64,000 nt of DNA from contig NC_135560.1 in the NCBI RefSeq assembly GCF_964340395.1, forward strand, positions 124,001 to 188,000, in the 5' to 3' direction. Numbering within the stretch: position 1 is the first letter of the stretch; every line of letters begins with the position of its first letter. Made by a program: the position numbers and the translations under genes. Source of the DNA: Glandiceps talaboti (taxonomy: Eukaryota; Hemichordata; Enteropneusta; Spengelidae). The notes under the pieces are model-generated. The model was not told the DNA's origin. It worked only from the letters and a program-made list of their open reading frames with translations, and ran no database searches. Positions 33,041-44,290 of this stretch are shown one piece after another.

Positions 33041-34411
33041 AATGTTTTGATAGTGATCATTTTACACCAAAACAGGTGGGATATGGTCTCATCTACAAGT
33101 ATATCAATAATTATGAAATATTGAATTTTAATTTACATGAATGTATGGTCAGTAACTTGACCAAGAAATTGGGGAAAATTGTATAAAACACACGCTTTTT
33201 GGTCAAAAAAGCATGTGAAATTTAGTTTTTTGATAAATACAAGGATTACAATTGGAAATTAGCTGTAAAAATTAATAGACAGATAGTATGGGTGTTGGGT
33301 AAAATATTTATCATAAAATCAACAAGTACTGTCTGTTGATGTTTACAGTAAATACAAACAAATTTGCATATATCATATATACAAGTAATGCATACTGTAC
33401 ATGTAAGTCTACATATAGCAGCATAATGATATGTCTCACGGGTGATTATATCCAACACTTCGTTTGTTAACAAAAATCTGACAAAAGACAATGATGTACA
33501 ATGTAGATCCTGCCACATGATCCTCCTATAACGTCTTTATCAGTTCATGTAAACCATTGTAGCATAGGAGTAATCGTACGGTATTGGCATCTGTTGTTTG
33601 CCATTGGCAGGATCGCGCGATCACGGGACCAGCCATTGACAATGTCAGTCCAAAAGTTGAAGTTATAGGAGGGTTTTCGATACGTTCTAGGAAGACAAAA
33701 TTTACCTCAAAAGCGTAAAATCCTTCTTCATCGCTACCACTGTCTAGAAATTGTCAAGCGAAAAACTCTCTGTCTTCTGGATTTACTTTGTTCAATATAT
33801 TATTAGCATAATGTCGAAAGTCAACATACATATCCATAGTGGCCACCATATTAGGCATTACTAAGTAGGCGCTATTTACATTCAGCGGCAAAAAGTGAGA
33901 AAAATCGAACATGTGACTGTTTCCCGCCTGAATAATTTATATTTAATAAGATAACATTGTGTACATCATTACTTATTGTGGGTATAAGGGCGGGACAGCA
34001 ATAAACCCATTACGTCACTTTATTGACAGCATATGCAAATTACCCCGTTGCCGTTGATGACATCGCCTACAGTACTACGCAGCGGATATCAACTACGTGG
34101 CGTCACAAGGGTTAATTGCTCATTAACATTTCACAGGATATTCACCAAAATGTAATCAGTTCTTGCCATTACCCTATGGAACACATCTACCAAAAGTTCA
34201 TTTGAATTGAGCCAGTCGTTTTTTAGAAAATGTTGATACAGACACACACACAGAGACATAGACTTTTCAACCCTAATATACAACCTCCCTTACGTAATGG
34301 ATTCATTTGTGCACAGTGCCCTTGGTGCTATTTTGTGTTAACTACATGTACATGTAGTTGTTAATATTATTATATTTTTACAATGGAGACCAAATTGATG
34401 GGATAACTTAC
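33041..34411. other. PIGF intron, no gene seen
   Basis: No ORF or known repeat except a short block (34160-34200; TTGCCATTACCCTATGGAAC) shared with 31810 and a CACACACAGAGACA run near 34242. Confidence 0.4.
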
Positions 34412-34542
34412 TCAACAGCTGCTGCTCCATATAGTACAGCAATGATGTGGAAACCAATGACAGAGACACCATAAATGAAAATATACTTCATGGTGTATTT
34501 CAGTTTTTTGCAGAAATTTTGCCAATCACTTCTCCTGGTTAT
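34412..34542 (-). CDS. PIGF: PIGF exon (upstream of the two found)
   Basis: On the minus strand, GATATTGTAG precedes 34542 and GTAAGTTA follows 34412. The frame encodes SDWQNFCKKLKYTMKYIFIY, then GVSVIGFHIIAVLYGAAAVE. The F-H-x-I-x-V-L-Y-G-A core at the end of a transmembrane helix is the signature stretch of PIG-F, and the preceding cytosolic Lys-rich segment also fits. The exon ends after two bases of the Glu codon, completed by the exon at 25539. Earlier exons (first transmembrane helices) should lie above 34542 but I did not find them. The ~8.9-kb intron is mostly mobile DNA. Confidence 0.85.
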
Positions 34543-35820
34543 CTACAATATCAAAATAAAATCATCAAATTTAAAATTTGCCTAAACCTACCTTGAAGTG
34601 CAAATTATAAGTCTTTGAATTGAGCATAGTGTATCTACTTAACAATGCCTTTCCAATTTCCATCGATACATGTAGTTGTCACTCTTTCCAAGTACTGCAT
34701 TATAATTAGATTCACTCGCTGTCAGCCATCTTCATTCCACTTCAGTTGGCAAGTTAGATTGTAAATTGTATACATCACAGACAACTAAATCTAGTTAGTT
34801 GTCTGTGTATACATGTAGTAATGCTATACAGCAATTTTTAAAGCACAGAGGCAGATGATGCAATTTACATGTAGTCTGGAAGGGTAGGAGGGAGGAGTGT
34901 AGTAGATACACTACACTCCATTCGAAGACTATAATAATTTGCACTTCAACTACAAGGTTGGGAACTTTTGCTGCAAAGGATGCTGGGAAAAACCATGCTT
35001 GTGACGTCACATCATCCTAAACAACCATTGGCATCTAGATCTAGGCATGTGTAACTACAGATCATCACTGACAAACATGCCAAGGTATAAATATAGCAGA
35101 TATAATAATCATTTTTAGCACAATGATATATCATTTTCACCATAACTGATCCACAGAGACACCCAGTATTGTGTAAATTCTGGCTGTAAACTGATTTATC
35201 TAAAGAAAAAGTGGTTAATGTACCATTGGAGTTTATTTGGCACCACTTTAAACCATATATTTATATAATTATAGGTTCATGTTTAAAACCAAGTGATTTC
35301 CAAGGAAATTTGGACATGTTGTGTAAAAATCACTTTGTTACATATTGCCCACTTTTATAGAACTTTCCAATGTCTGTGTGCTACGTAAACATGATCTCAT
35401 AAGTTTTGATCAAATTGTAAGACTGTACTGTGACATGATCTGGAACTTTAATATTGAAGTTACTATTAGTATACTTAGTACCTGGTCAGATCAGGATTTG
35501 TACCACCTTCATGTATTATATATTTTAAATATATGTATATCACTTCGAATTCACCCGCCTGACGTGTGTGACCAGCTATACAATGTACTGGCCATACGAA
35601 ACAAATCTGTAGTTGAGAATCAAATGTAACGAGTAACCACATCACCTTTATTCACTCAATTCAAATTCAAAGTGGCACAGAATATGTGGAGTAATTAAAT
35701 TTATTGAGTTCATGTGTGGTCAGTACATGTAACTACTAGACAATTGTTTATTTATAGTTACATACATGTAATAGGAACTTCATCATGTGTCTGCAGTAAG
35801 ATACTCATTCATTTCTTCCA
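34543..35820. other. No gene recognised; 14-bp palindrome
   Basis: ACAGACAACTAAAT CT AGTTAGTTGTCTGT (34782-34808) is a palindrome. Plus-strand ORF 35345-35629 (94 codons) and minus-strand ORF 34795-35010 have no recognised similarity. A first PIGF exon might be here but is not legible. Confidence 0.4.
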
Positions 35821-35821
35821 T

Positions 35822-36192
35822 TCAGTGTGCATAGTTTGGGTGATATACATGTATAATCAAAAACTTCTCATGCAGGCACACTAGGTTGCATCATTTAGTG
35901 ACATTAGAATATGGCTTACAGATCTTCATAATTCTCCATTCGATTGAGTAATGAATATTAGAGTCCTTAAAAGTCCAGGTGTATTTGGTGAGTTCAGTAC
36001 TGTTTCTGTGCTTTGCATTTCTGAATAAGCTTGTGTGGTTCCTATACTTTGCTTTGAACTGGTTTTCAGTGAGGCCTATATATGTTTCTTGTTTGTTGTT
36101 ATCAGTTCGTGTGACAGTGGCCTGGTAGACTAATCCATCTGCTAGGCATTTGCCCGATAGTGGGCACTCATCTTTTTCGAGACAGTTACATC
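35822..36192 (-). pseudogene. Penelope-like element GIY-YIG endonuclease fragment
   Basis: No long ORF starts with Met here, but the minus strand from 36190 reads CNCLEKDECPLSGKCLADGL, VYQATVTR, ETYIGLTENQFKAKYRNHTS, then TKYTWTFKDSNIHYSIEWRI. The CxC...CPL.GKC zinc-like block and the YIG.TE..FK.R..NH motif are the GIY-YIG endonuclease domain at the C-terminus of Penelope-like retroelements. An in-frame TGA at 35893-35891 interrupts just before CNLVCLHEKFLII, which is the conserved end. The reverse transcriptase half is missing upstream. Confidence 0.85.
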
Positions 36193-36333
36193 TACATTAC
36201 AGTTACATATATATTATACAGGGCTTTACATGACGCAACATATTGCGTCTTTTACGCATAATTATTGACTTGGGACCCTGATAAAAATTACCACTGCATC
36301 CTCTGGGACGCAGGAATTTTGTCATAGTTAATA

Positions 36334-36352
36334 CCCCCCCCCCCCCCCCCCC
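36334..36352. repeat. Poly-C tract
   Basis: About 19 consecutive C residues, next to sequence without coding content. Confidence 0.9.
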
Positions 36353-36454
36353 ATTTTATCGTGGTTACATTTCATTACTAACTACATCGGAAGCCCCTGA
36401 TTTGAAATGGAACACTTCGGAATCTCATTATTTATTCATAAGGATGTGACCATT

Positions 36455-37296
36455 TAATTCAACTCAAAACTTTATTGTTTGCATATAAAAGCAGAAATAG
36501 TACATTTGCATAATGACATAAACATTCTCTTGAAGCTGTCACATTGTGTTCAAAATGGCCACTGCTGATGGTAAGAATGATTTTTTAAACAAGTTCTTTT
36601 TTGCAAATGGAACCCTGTAATGACGTCCAGAGGGAAGATGCAAGTGACAAAGAGAAGATTGCTTGCTACCAATGACTTTTTCAGCTATGTTGACAATACA
36701 AGAAAGCTTATTTCTGTTCTTTACTGTCAAATTGCGATACCAAAGTGCAATATTAAAGGACAACACACTCTCAATGAGAGACCTATACACCAATTGAAGG
36801 ACATGTTGACTTACGCCAAAGGATCTGAGTTTCCTCAGGAGATACATTCTCTGTTGGGCTTTTTTGGGGGATATGATCTGTGTTCATATTGAAGTATACT
36901 TTTTCATCCATAAAAGACACTAAATATTTAAAGCCTGTTACTATGTCAACAGGATTGTCATTGATTAAAACAGGTGAAAATTCATCACATTTACAGCCAA
37001 CAACCAGTTCTTTTGTTTTACTGACATTCATTTCTAAGAAACTTTCTTTACACCAGTTTGTTAAAATTCCAATCTTACAAAAATAACCAGCTAAGGAATC
37101 TTCATCTTTAAGTAAGCCAACAAGAGCCATGTCAGCAAATTTAAAAAGACAAATAATTGCAGTATTACACCTCATGTGATCAGTGTAGATTGAGAAAAGG
37201 GTTGGAGATAGCACACAACCCTGTGGGGCACCAACATTTAAAACAATCTCATCTGATGTGACCACTTACATTAACGCATTGTGGACGATCCCTTAA
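36455..37296 (-). pseudogene. Rex1/CR1-like LINE reverse transcriptase fragment
   Basis: Minus-strand coding pieces: LNVGAPQGCVLSPTLFSIYT, then LFKFADMALVGLLKDEDSLA (catalytic pair reads FADM, so one Asp is lost), WCKESFLEMNVSKTKELVV, then after a frameshift MYLLRKLRSFGVSQHVLQLV and SLIESVLSFNIALWYRNLTV. This order is the RT palm, thumb and C-terminal region of Rex1-type LINEs. The 3' end carries AATAAAGTTTTGAG near 36455-36475. The upstream part is cut where a TACCGCC repeat fragment starts at 37300. Confidence 0.85.
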
Positions 37297-37299
37297 AGA

Positions 37300-37370
37300 T
37301 ACCGCCAATGGCATTGTAGCACAACTGTACAGTTTTTAAAAATGTTTAATCCATATGCTAATCCATGTGT
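37300..37370 (+). repeat. Family 'TACCGCC' fragment, 5' end only
   Basis: TACCGCCAATGGCATTGTAG and AGTTTTTAAAAATGTTTAAT match the first ~70 bp of the copies at 13821 and 22351, then similarity stops. Confidence 0.8.
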
Positions 37371-37472
37371 TTCACATTAGCGGGATTTGGGACCACTAAT
37401 TTTTTCAGCAGGACCACTGGCTTTTTTAAGCACTGGTCCGGGGACCACCAGTTCACAAAATGATTTGTTCAC

Positions 37473-37684
37473 CCCTGGATAAACTTGACATTAGTCTTGT
37501 GCCCACAGTGTGTCGCATTGACAGTGACGTCTGCAGTTCTCCATGAGTCATCTGCCAGCTTGTTGATCAATCTCAGCACAAAGGTGTATGTACCTACCTT
37601 CACAATCACATTCTTCTCGTGGAAAAAACATCCATTTTTTATTAGCATGCTAAGTTTATGGGTTTTTTCAACAGAACATTCAAA
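37473..37684 (-). CDS. Candidate internal exon, Ig/PKD-like beta-strand sequence
   Basis: The minus-strand reading from TTTTATTTAG|TTTGAATG to CAGGG|GTGAAC is open for about 70 codons with no Met start needed. It reads KNVIVKVGTYTFVLRLINKL, then ADDSWRTADVTVNATHCGHK. Alternating hydrophobic residues and VKVGTYTF.LR..N resemble a strand-turn pattern of extracellular Ig-fold (PKD-like) repeats. No flanking exon was identified. It could also be a fragment of a mobile element's gene; the call rests on composition and splice-like borders. Confidence 0.35.
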
Positions 37685-37779
37685 CTAAATAAAAACTAAT
37701 GTTACCAATATAGCAAGGCAAAATTCTTGCCATAGTGAATCTGAAAAACCCATTAGACACCCACCCGCCAAATGATCGC

Positions 37780-38300
37780 CCGTGGGCAACTTTACGGATA
37801 GGCTTGTTTTTGGAAAACTCCGGTATGTTAGATCTCCAAAGGCCTTCGATATGGTATATCATGATATTTTATTAACTAAACTTAAATATTTAGGTCTTAA
37901 TGAAATATCAGTAGAGTGGTTTATATTGTATCTAACTGGTAGGTTGCAAGTCGTTGATGTTCATGGTGTTTAATCTGGATTACATGTGGGGTCCCCCAAG
38001 GCTCCATTCTTGGGCCTCTTCTGTTTCTGATATATGTGAATGATATGAAGGCTGCAGTTCAGTGTAAACTTATGCTGTATGCTGACGACTCAGCATTGTT
38101 GGTATCAGGGAAGGATATGTTAGAGATATGGAGTTGACATCCATTAGTGAATGGTTAACAGAAAATAAGCTATCTTTACATCTGGGTAAAACTGAGTCTA
38201 TTTTATTTGCCTCCAAGAAACGTTTGCATACAACTAATAAAATCAATGTGAGTTGTAATGGGAATGATATTGAATCTAAGTGAGTGTGTCATACTTAGGG
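37780..38300 (+). pseudogene. LINE reverse transcriptase fragment with YADD (CR1-like)
   Basis: Plus-strand pieces in shifting frames: KAFDMVYHDILLTKLKYLGL (palm motif A), ILYLTGRLQVV, then after a frameshift CGVPQGSILGPLLFLIYVND and KLMLYADDSALLVSGKDM with an intact YADD. SWLTENKLSLHLGKTESILF-type sequence follows, with a frame break, and SKKRLHTTNKI. The order fits RT motifs A to D of CR1-type LINEs. The 5' and 3' ends are missing. Confidence 0.85.
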
Positions 38301-38364
38301 GTTTCATTGGATCAATCTTTATCTGGTATCTTCTAGAGAGCTATCATATACATCATGGCATGGA

Positions 38365-38475
38365 ATGGCATCTTCCAGTGAAGATCATGAATATTCTGGT
38401 GTCTTCAACGACAATTATGATTTTTGTCAGTTATGTATACACAAGGAAGGACTCGATAGTTGGACAAGCGGATAA
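38365..38475 (+). CDS. Micro-ORF, 36 residues
   Basis: ATGGCATCTTCC starts a short acidic peptide (MASSSEDHEYSGVFNDNYDF, then CQLCIHKEGLDSW) ending TAA. It has coding-like composition and a reasonable start context, and sits just after LINE debris. It could be a first exon whose donor is not obvious. No family recognised. Confidence 0.2.
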   Translation: MASSSEDHEYSGVFNDNYDFCQLCIHKEGLDSWTSG

Positions 38476-38599
38476 CGGCATTCATACTGTCGCATGCCAT
38501 GTTTATAGGCAATGCAAAGTACTTTCCTCCATGCTAAACGGTTTCCCATGCCACAATTGCATCGTTCGAAGATATGTTATATCATGAAGCCATGCAAAA

Positions 38600-40224
38600 T
38601 CATGTAACATACAATTATGATGAAAATATGTAATTTTCCAATACATAGTAAACAGGCCGATAGTGGCCAAACTTAAGCGACAAGCGTGAGAAAGACCGGA
38701 AGTTTAGATACAAATCTACAATTCAGTTGTTTTTGCCCCGACTATTGCGTGAGACATTTTTAACATTTTTAAATCAATACTTGCCTCTAGAATTTGAAGA
38801 ATGAATTTACAGTTTTGTGAAACACATAACCGATTGAACTGGTATGTCTATGAATTTTGTACATTTCTACAATGCCATGTATTTTTATGCCATTTTAATA
38901 GCCCTACATAACACATTGGCACATGTACTATGCTCAAGAACATAAAAGATATGTACTTTTCAACTCAAAGAAGTCAAAAATGGGTTACAATTCATTCAAA
39001 TATTAAAGTTGAGCCACAACTTGAAAGGTACAATGTAATCTGCGTAAATACAATCTCTCAAATCAAAGTTGGAGTACTTCTCATTTTCTCAGTTAGTTCG
39101 GTCATGGTTTGGCTAAGAACAATGTAAAGTTTCAAATTCCACAAAGACAATCGCCTAGCAACCAGAAATTTGAAGTCTAGTACTCTAGTAATTGCTTTGG
39201 AGAAGTGTTTTTGATTTTCATTTTCTGTGAATATATCAACCGCGACAATAGAGGTAAAATGGCAACCACGCATTGGATGTTTACGTTCTATTCCGATGTA
39301 CATGTAGTTACGATAACATGCCTCATCCTGATCAATGAAAACAGCCTACAATATTAAAACGTGATAAAAAGCATCAATAACTGGACTCAAAATTTCAAGA
39401 ATCATTTCTGACAGAGAAATTGGGTGACAACCATGAGGAATGAAACACTGTACTCAAAGCTTACTGCAACAATCGCAAACAATGGACAGCTTATGCAATC
39501 AGTTCTTCTTTTCATGCCGGCCATAGAACAACAAAATACATGACAAGACTATGCATTTACCTAAAATATGTCTTGTTAGGGTCTTCAACCACTTGTAAAC
39601 TTCAAAATGGTTGGAAAATTTAGTCAAAAACATGTCGGATACCTAGCAACTCTCACTGAGTCACAGGGAGTGTAAACAACTCGGAAACGGACAGGAAATG
39701 CTTATTTAGCTTAATGTATGCAAACAAACATCGTACAATAAACATTTAGAGATCCTTTGATGTTTACCACAGTTGCGTATCATGTTGGTGGAGGGTCTAT
39801 GATTAAACACAGTACTGCCCTATATAAAGAGGATTACGGCTTATCCATGCAAATGTGGGAAATTCAAACTGCTGTACAGAGCACTAGCTTCTGGGTCTTG
39901 TTTGCAGCATTTTTGCTGTGCTCCGAGAAACACACAGGTCATGTATCATGTGCAAATTGTTTGTGAATGTCGTAGGATGGTAACTTGATACACAAATTAG
40001 TTGAAAATCAATCTGTTTGTTTCATAGAATTAAAACAACTTTTCAAAATGAGACAAATTCATCTGCAAACAGCTGTTTAGATTGTGTGTCACTCAGGATT
40101 ATTCCCATATGCGGCATTTGCATGTGAACAACCCAGGTAGGGAATGTTTATATTTTGGTGATTACATGCCAGTGAGTCATCACAAGTTCTCCACTTCCAA
40201 ACATACAGTCAGTCATATGCAAAA
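38600..40224. other. No gene recognised
   Basis: AT-rich. ORFs at 38930-39127 (+), 39058-39303 (-) and 39757-39966 (+) are short and dissimilar to known families. The last bases CAAAA (40220-40224) form the target duplication of the next element. Confidence 0.4.
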
Positions 40225-40400
40225 CAGGGGTAGGTAACAAATATTAGTCTAGAGCACGATCGATATAGTAACAAGTACAAATATAAAAGTTGCGGGAAAA
40301 TTCTACATAGTACCTGGTACAAATCGTTTAGTTACGAGCAAAGTCTATATTGCGACGAGCACAAAGTCCTGTTTTTCCCACCGTCCATTGCGTATTCAAC

Positions 40401-40431
40401 ATGGCGGCAAGTAAGATCAACAATCCTGATG
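40401..40431 (+). CDS. First-exon-like segment in the left arm of the foldback
   Basis: CAACATGGCGGCAAGTAAG is a strong start context. The frame MAASKINNPDG runs to a donor-like G|GTAAGAATC at 40431-40436. The mirror copy differs by one base (Asn to Asp). Whether it is transcribed or was captured from a host gene is unknown. Confidence 0.3.
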
Positions 40432-40999
40432 GTAAGAATCAGTCGATTTCTACTACTAAAAATCGAAAATACGTATTCCTATAGCGTGCGTTCTGGGAAG
40501 AATTGGTTGGAGGAACAACAGGGAAAATTTCATTGATCGATTCCACCGATTGTGGGAGGAGTTAGCGAAAAACTTTTTCTACCGACGGATGTCCTATTCT
40601 AAACACACGTACCTATACCGTATACGAATGCATGTACATACGTATTTTGAACCACTGATCTTCTATCAGAGTACTGTGGGGTTTGTTAACTGGTTGGTTG
40701 TAAATATTGTATGCTTTACTTTTTACATAGAATTTGCAGGCAACATATGGGTTTGTTATTCTGTCTACATAAAATATAGTACTACTGTCAATATTGTACA
40801 TGCATTAGCATAGCATAGGGACGTGTGTTTAGAATAGGATATCCGTCGGTAGAAAAAGTTTTTCGCTAACTCCTCCAACAAACGGTGGAATCGATCAATG
40901 AAATTTTCCCTGTTGTTCCTCCAACCAATTCTTCCCAGAACGCACGCTATAGGAATACGTATTTTCGATTTTTAGTAGTAGAAATCGACAGATTCTTAC

Positions 41000-41030
41000 C
41001 ATCAGGATTGTCGATCTTACTTGCCGCCAT
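41000..41030 (-). CDS. Mirror first-exon-like segment in the right arm
   Basis: Reverse complement of the left-arm segment, starting ATG at 41030-41028 and reaching a GTAAGAATC donor below 41000. It reads MAASKIDNPDG. The two would drive convergent transcripts across the spacer. Confidence 0.3.
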
Positions 41031-41214
41031 GTTGAATACGCAATGGACGGTGGGAAAAACAGGACTTTGTGCTCGTCGCAATATAGACTTTGTTCGTAAC
41101 TAAACGATTTGTACCAGGTACTATGTAGAATTTTCCCGCAACTTTTATATTTGTACTTGTTACTATATCGATCGTGCTCTAGACTAATATTTGTTACCTA
41201 CCCCTGCAAAATAG

Positions 41215-41335
41215 GGTGCAAGGAACAGGCAGTCGTGCCTTTAAAACTAAATCATATGTTTAACATCATAAATCGTTGTGCTCCTGAGTACTTAAATTGT
41301 AATATAGAATTTGTTTGTAATTGGCAGTTATAAAA
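41215..41335 (+). pseudogene. Short LINE C-terminal fragment
   Basis: The frame KEQAVVPLKLNHMFNIINRC and APEYLNCNIEFV has the V.PL.L.H.F.I.N..AP.YL pattern found after the RT domain in many LINE ORF2 proteins. It is only ~38 codons. The foldback element lies directly upstream and may have replaced the rest. Confidence 0.45.
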
Positions 41336-41404
41336 CAAAAGTGAGTGAACTGTCATGTGTAGTGGTACATGTATGGATGGGTAAGAGTTCATTCGCCTAC
41401 ACAG

Positions 41405-42286
41405 GCATTGGTCTTTGGCTGTTGCTATGGGCATGATCTTGTTGCTAGGCACATTTGCATACATTTTTTGAATGTTTATTCATTTGTCATTCAATTCCTG
41501 TTATCTTAGCAATATACATGATTATTTGGTTCTTGCTATGGGCATCGTCATGGATGCTAGGGATATTTGCATACATTTTTTGAATGTTTACTCACTTTCC
41601 TACCAGATGTTATTTGAGCAAAATACATGTATACTGCCATTCGGTTGTTGCTATGGGAGTGGTCATGGTTGCTAGGGCCAATTGTGTCAAAATGTTTTGA
41701 AGAAAATCTGCAGAATAACACTTCTAGAAACATCTCACCAAGTTTCAGTCTCACTGACCAAGTACTTTTTGAGATATGTTTGACCAAAATGAACATTTTT
41801 ATACCTAATTTGCACACTACTGATGAGATCATTATGTGCTTAATATTTCTTCATCTATACACCCACAGATGCATCCCTCTTAACTTTCAGCCCAATCTGC
41901 TCAGTCACTTTGGAATTATAGCTTTTTGACCAAAAAGACACATTTTTAGCCCTAATTTGCATACCACTGATGGGACCATTATATAGTGAACAATTCTTCG
42001 TAAAAACACCATGAAGAATGTTTCACCCAAATTTCAGCCTAATCTGTCCAGTACATGTAGTTTTTGACCAAAAAATTACATTTTTTTTACCCAAATCACA
42101 AACCGCATGGTAAGATCATTTTGATTTGTACAATTTCCCAACTAGACACCCAGTAATGGACCCATCAAATATCATGGCAATCGGTTTAGCATTTTTTAGT
42201 TGTTTACACACACACATCCAGACATCCAGACACAGACAGACGCCGGGCGATGCCTATAGCACTACTGATAAGGTTCAGTAGTGCTA
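41405..42286 (+). mobile_element. Family 'TACCGCC' copy, 5'-truncated
   Basis: About two and a half ~112-bp units (TTTGGCTGTTGCTATGGGCA, 41410-41690), then the diverged 3' units (TTTGCATACCACTGATGGG), CACACACATCCAGACA, and a hairpin TAGCACTACTGA TAAGGT TCAGTAGTGCTA at 42257-42286 with a perfect 12-bp stem. AAAA follows. Confidence 0.8.
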
Positions 42287-43324
42287 AAAATGAACAAAAT
42301 CACTGTGAAATGTGCCCTCATGAGCATTCATTACTATTCCTTCCTTTATGTAAACAAATAAACACATGTCATTTGGCAATAAATATGAAGACTTGGTGTA
42401 CATGTAGGAAATATAAACTTTATGAGTCATAATTATCCTATAATATATAAAATATACGTCACACTTACATGGCTGTTAAATGTCAACTTTCTATTAGAAT
42501 CTGCTGGCAAACGTTGTGTTTACATGTTCATGCATGTGACTTCAGAAAAGTGTTCAACTTTAATCGTGTCAAATATTACGGCTGTGGACTTTGAAGTGAA
42601 CGAATCGGGTTGCTTAACATAATGCCAATTTATAGTTATCATGTTTAGTCTAACAGGCAGGGGGATTCTTGTCATATACACAGTGAAGCCTTTAGTAGGC
42701 ACCCAGCCAGGCAGTAATCGCTCTTTATATCATCATATTTGACCTTGAGGCAGACTTAGGACTTGAAGGGAATAACACCATGTGTGTATGAGTGTACAAT
42801 GTAGATCCGCGTGTGTAGATCCAGCAAGCAAGTCAACTACTTATTTCATTACATTACTCTTACAGGTTTTTTTAGGGGCCATGTCATTTTAAAACTGACA
42901 CCCGACAAATGTAATTCTTTCGTTATGGGGAGGAGGGGGAGGGGGTAAGAGTTCATATCATTTTGTGTGCGTCAAAATCACATTGGCAAATCAAACTCGA
43001 ACTCATGGCAAAAATATTTTTTACATCATCAGCCACAGTGGCACAAGAAAAATGGGCACTCGTACACAACAAAAATTATTGTATCCACACGTAAAATTAA
43101 ATCTGTGTAAAAGACCTTCGAATGATGGCATAATAAAAATTAACTATTTGAAAGGCATTTCCAAACACCACTGTAAAACAATTTGCAAGTGAAACTAACA
43201 TCGGACATGAAAAAAACTTTGTCACTCATAACACTATGGTCTGAAAGGGGGGGGGGGGGGTTGAAATATTTCGGGAATATACCTATATACCTGACAGAAT
43301 ATCGCGATTCATGTCTATTATGAT
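42287..43324. other. No gene recognised
   Basis: G-runs at 42926-42951 and 43247-43260. A plus-strand ORF 42965-43192 is Lys/His-rich and unrecognised. Confidence 0.4.
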
Positions 43325-43880
43325 TTAGTGAAACATGGCTGACAGATAATATATCAAACAATGCTCTACAGGTGGACGGGTTTTATGGACCATTCAGGAC
43401 AGATCGGGATCATGACGTAACAGGGAAAGCCATCGGTGGTGGAGTAGTGTATGCATCTATGTTAATGCGAAATGGTGTAAAGAAATACAAGTGAGAGAAA
43501 GCATTTGCACAAAGGATATTGAACTACTGTGTGTGTCATTCAGACCATACTATCTTCTGAGGGAGTTTGACCTGATATTTGCCGTAGTTGTGTACATCCC
43601 ACCATCAGCGGATACCGCAAGTGCAATTATTCATGAAGTAATTGATGGACAGGAAACCCTGTCACCAGATTCGCCTAAACTAGTGCTAGGAGACTTCAAC
43701 TCTTGTTCACTATCCAATCAGCTCCCTAATTATCACCAGTATGTCACCTGTTATACTCGTAAAGAAAATATCCTGGATCTTTGTTATTCAAATATCATCA
43801 ACGCCTATAAAGCCATCAGGAAGTCACCGCTGAGCACTGCTGATCATAATGCAGTGCACCTGATACCTTCCTACTTATGA
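43325..43880 (+). pseudogene. Rex1/Babar-like LINE endonuclease
   Basis: The first frame reads SETWLTDNISNNALQVDGFY, then GPFRTDRDHDVTGKAIGGGV. After a frameshift near 43460 the ORF 43491-43880 continues with ELLCVSFRPYYLL, FAVVVYIPPSADTASA, SPKLVLGDFNSCSLSNQLPN, YVTCYTRKENILDLCYSN and STADHNAVHLIPSY. The GDFN and SDH-like (ADH) motifs and the spacing are those of apurinic-like endonucleases in Rex1-type LINEs. The 3' reverse transcriptase is missing; it stops at TTATGA. Confidence 0.9.
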
Positions 43881-44290
43881 AAACTTAAACAAAACAAACC
43901 ACAGACTAGCAAAGTCAATTCAGATATGGTCTCAACAATCAAACGAGGCTCTTCAAGGATGTCTAGCAAATATACTTGGGAAATGGTCGTTTATTTGAGA
44001 GGTACCCTAGTGTGGACACTGACGTCGTATGTTTACAGATAGTAACAGATAAGATATCGTGGGAAATGCCTTGGCGCATACCATTTCTGTCTAGGGTTGG
44101 TCTTAGCACATTATTTTTAGTTACACCTAAATTACATGCAAGGAGAAAATGAAACAGGTGCTGTATATTTTTGATCGTGTAATGTTTTATCTATTACAAA
44201 GTAAACGATAATAAGCAGCATAAATGCTCAGATTTGGAGTGCATTTGTGTTATGTGTCTAACAAGCAACCTACACACCCGAAATGGAACA
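43881..44290. other. LINE remainder or spacer
   Basis: Short Lys/Asn-rich frames after the endonuclease (NKPQTSKVN) may be its linker, but stops intervene. Nothing else recognised. Confidence 0.35.

Larger units (their letters stand above)
40225..41206. mobile_element. 982-bp foldback element with 387-bp near-perfect arms
   Basis: The arms 40225-40611 and 40821-41206 are reverse complements with only scattered mismatches, around a 209-bp spacer. The ends are CAGGGGTAGGTAACAAATAT and its complement, flanked by CAAAA on both sides (40220-40224 and 41207-41211). CAGGG ends with a 5-bp duplication fit some hAT-type transposons; this is inference. Each arm carries an ATG-containing first-exon-like segment (40401-40431 and its mirror 41000-41030), pointing into the spacer. 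No transposase. Confidence 0.85.

Noticed and set aside
34795-35010. Minus-strand ORF of 71 codons as the first PIGF exon
   Set aside because: It is hydrophobic in part, but I see no match to the first PIG-F helices and no in-phase donor before the 34542 exon.
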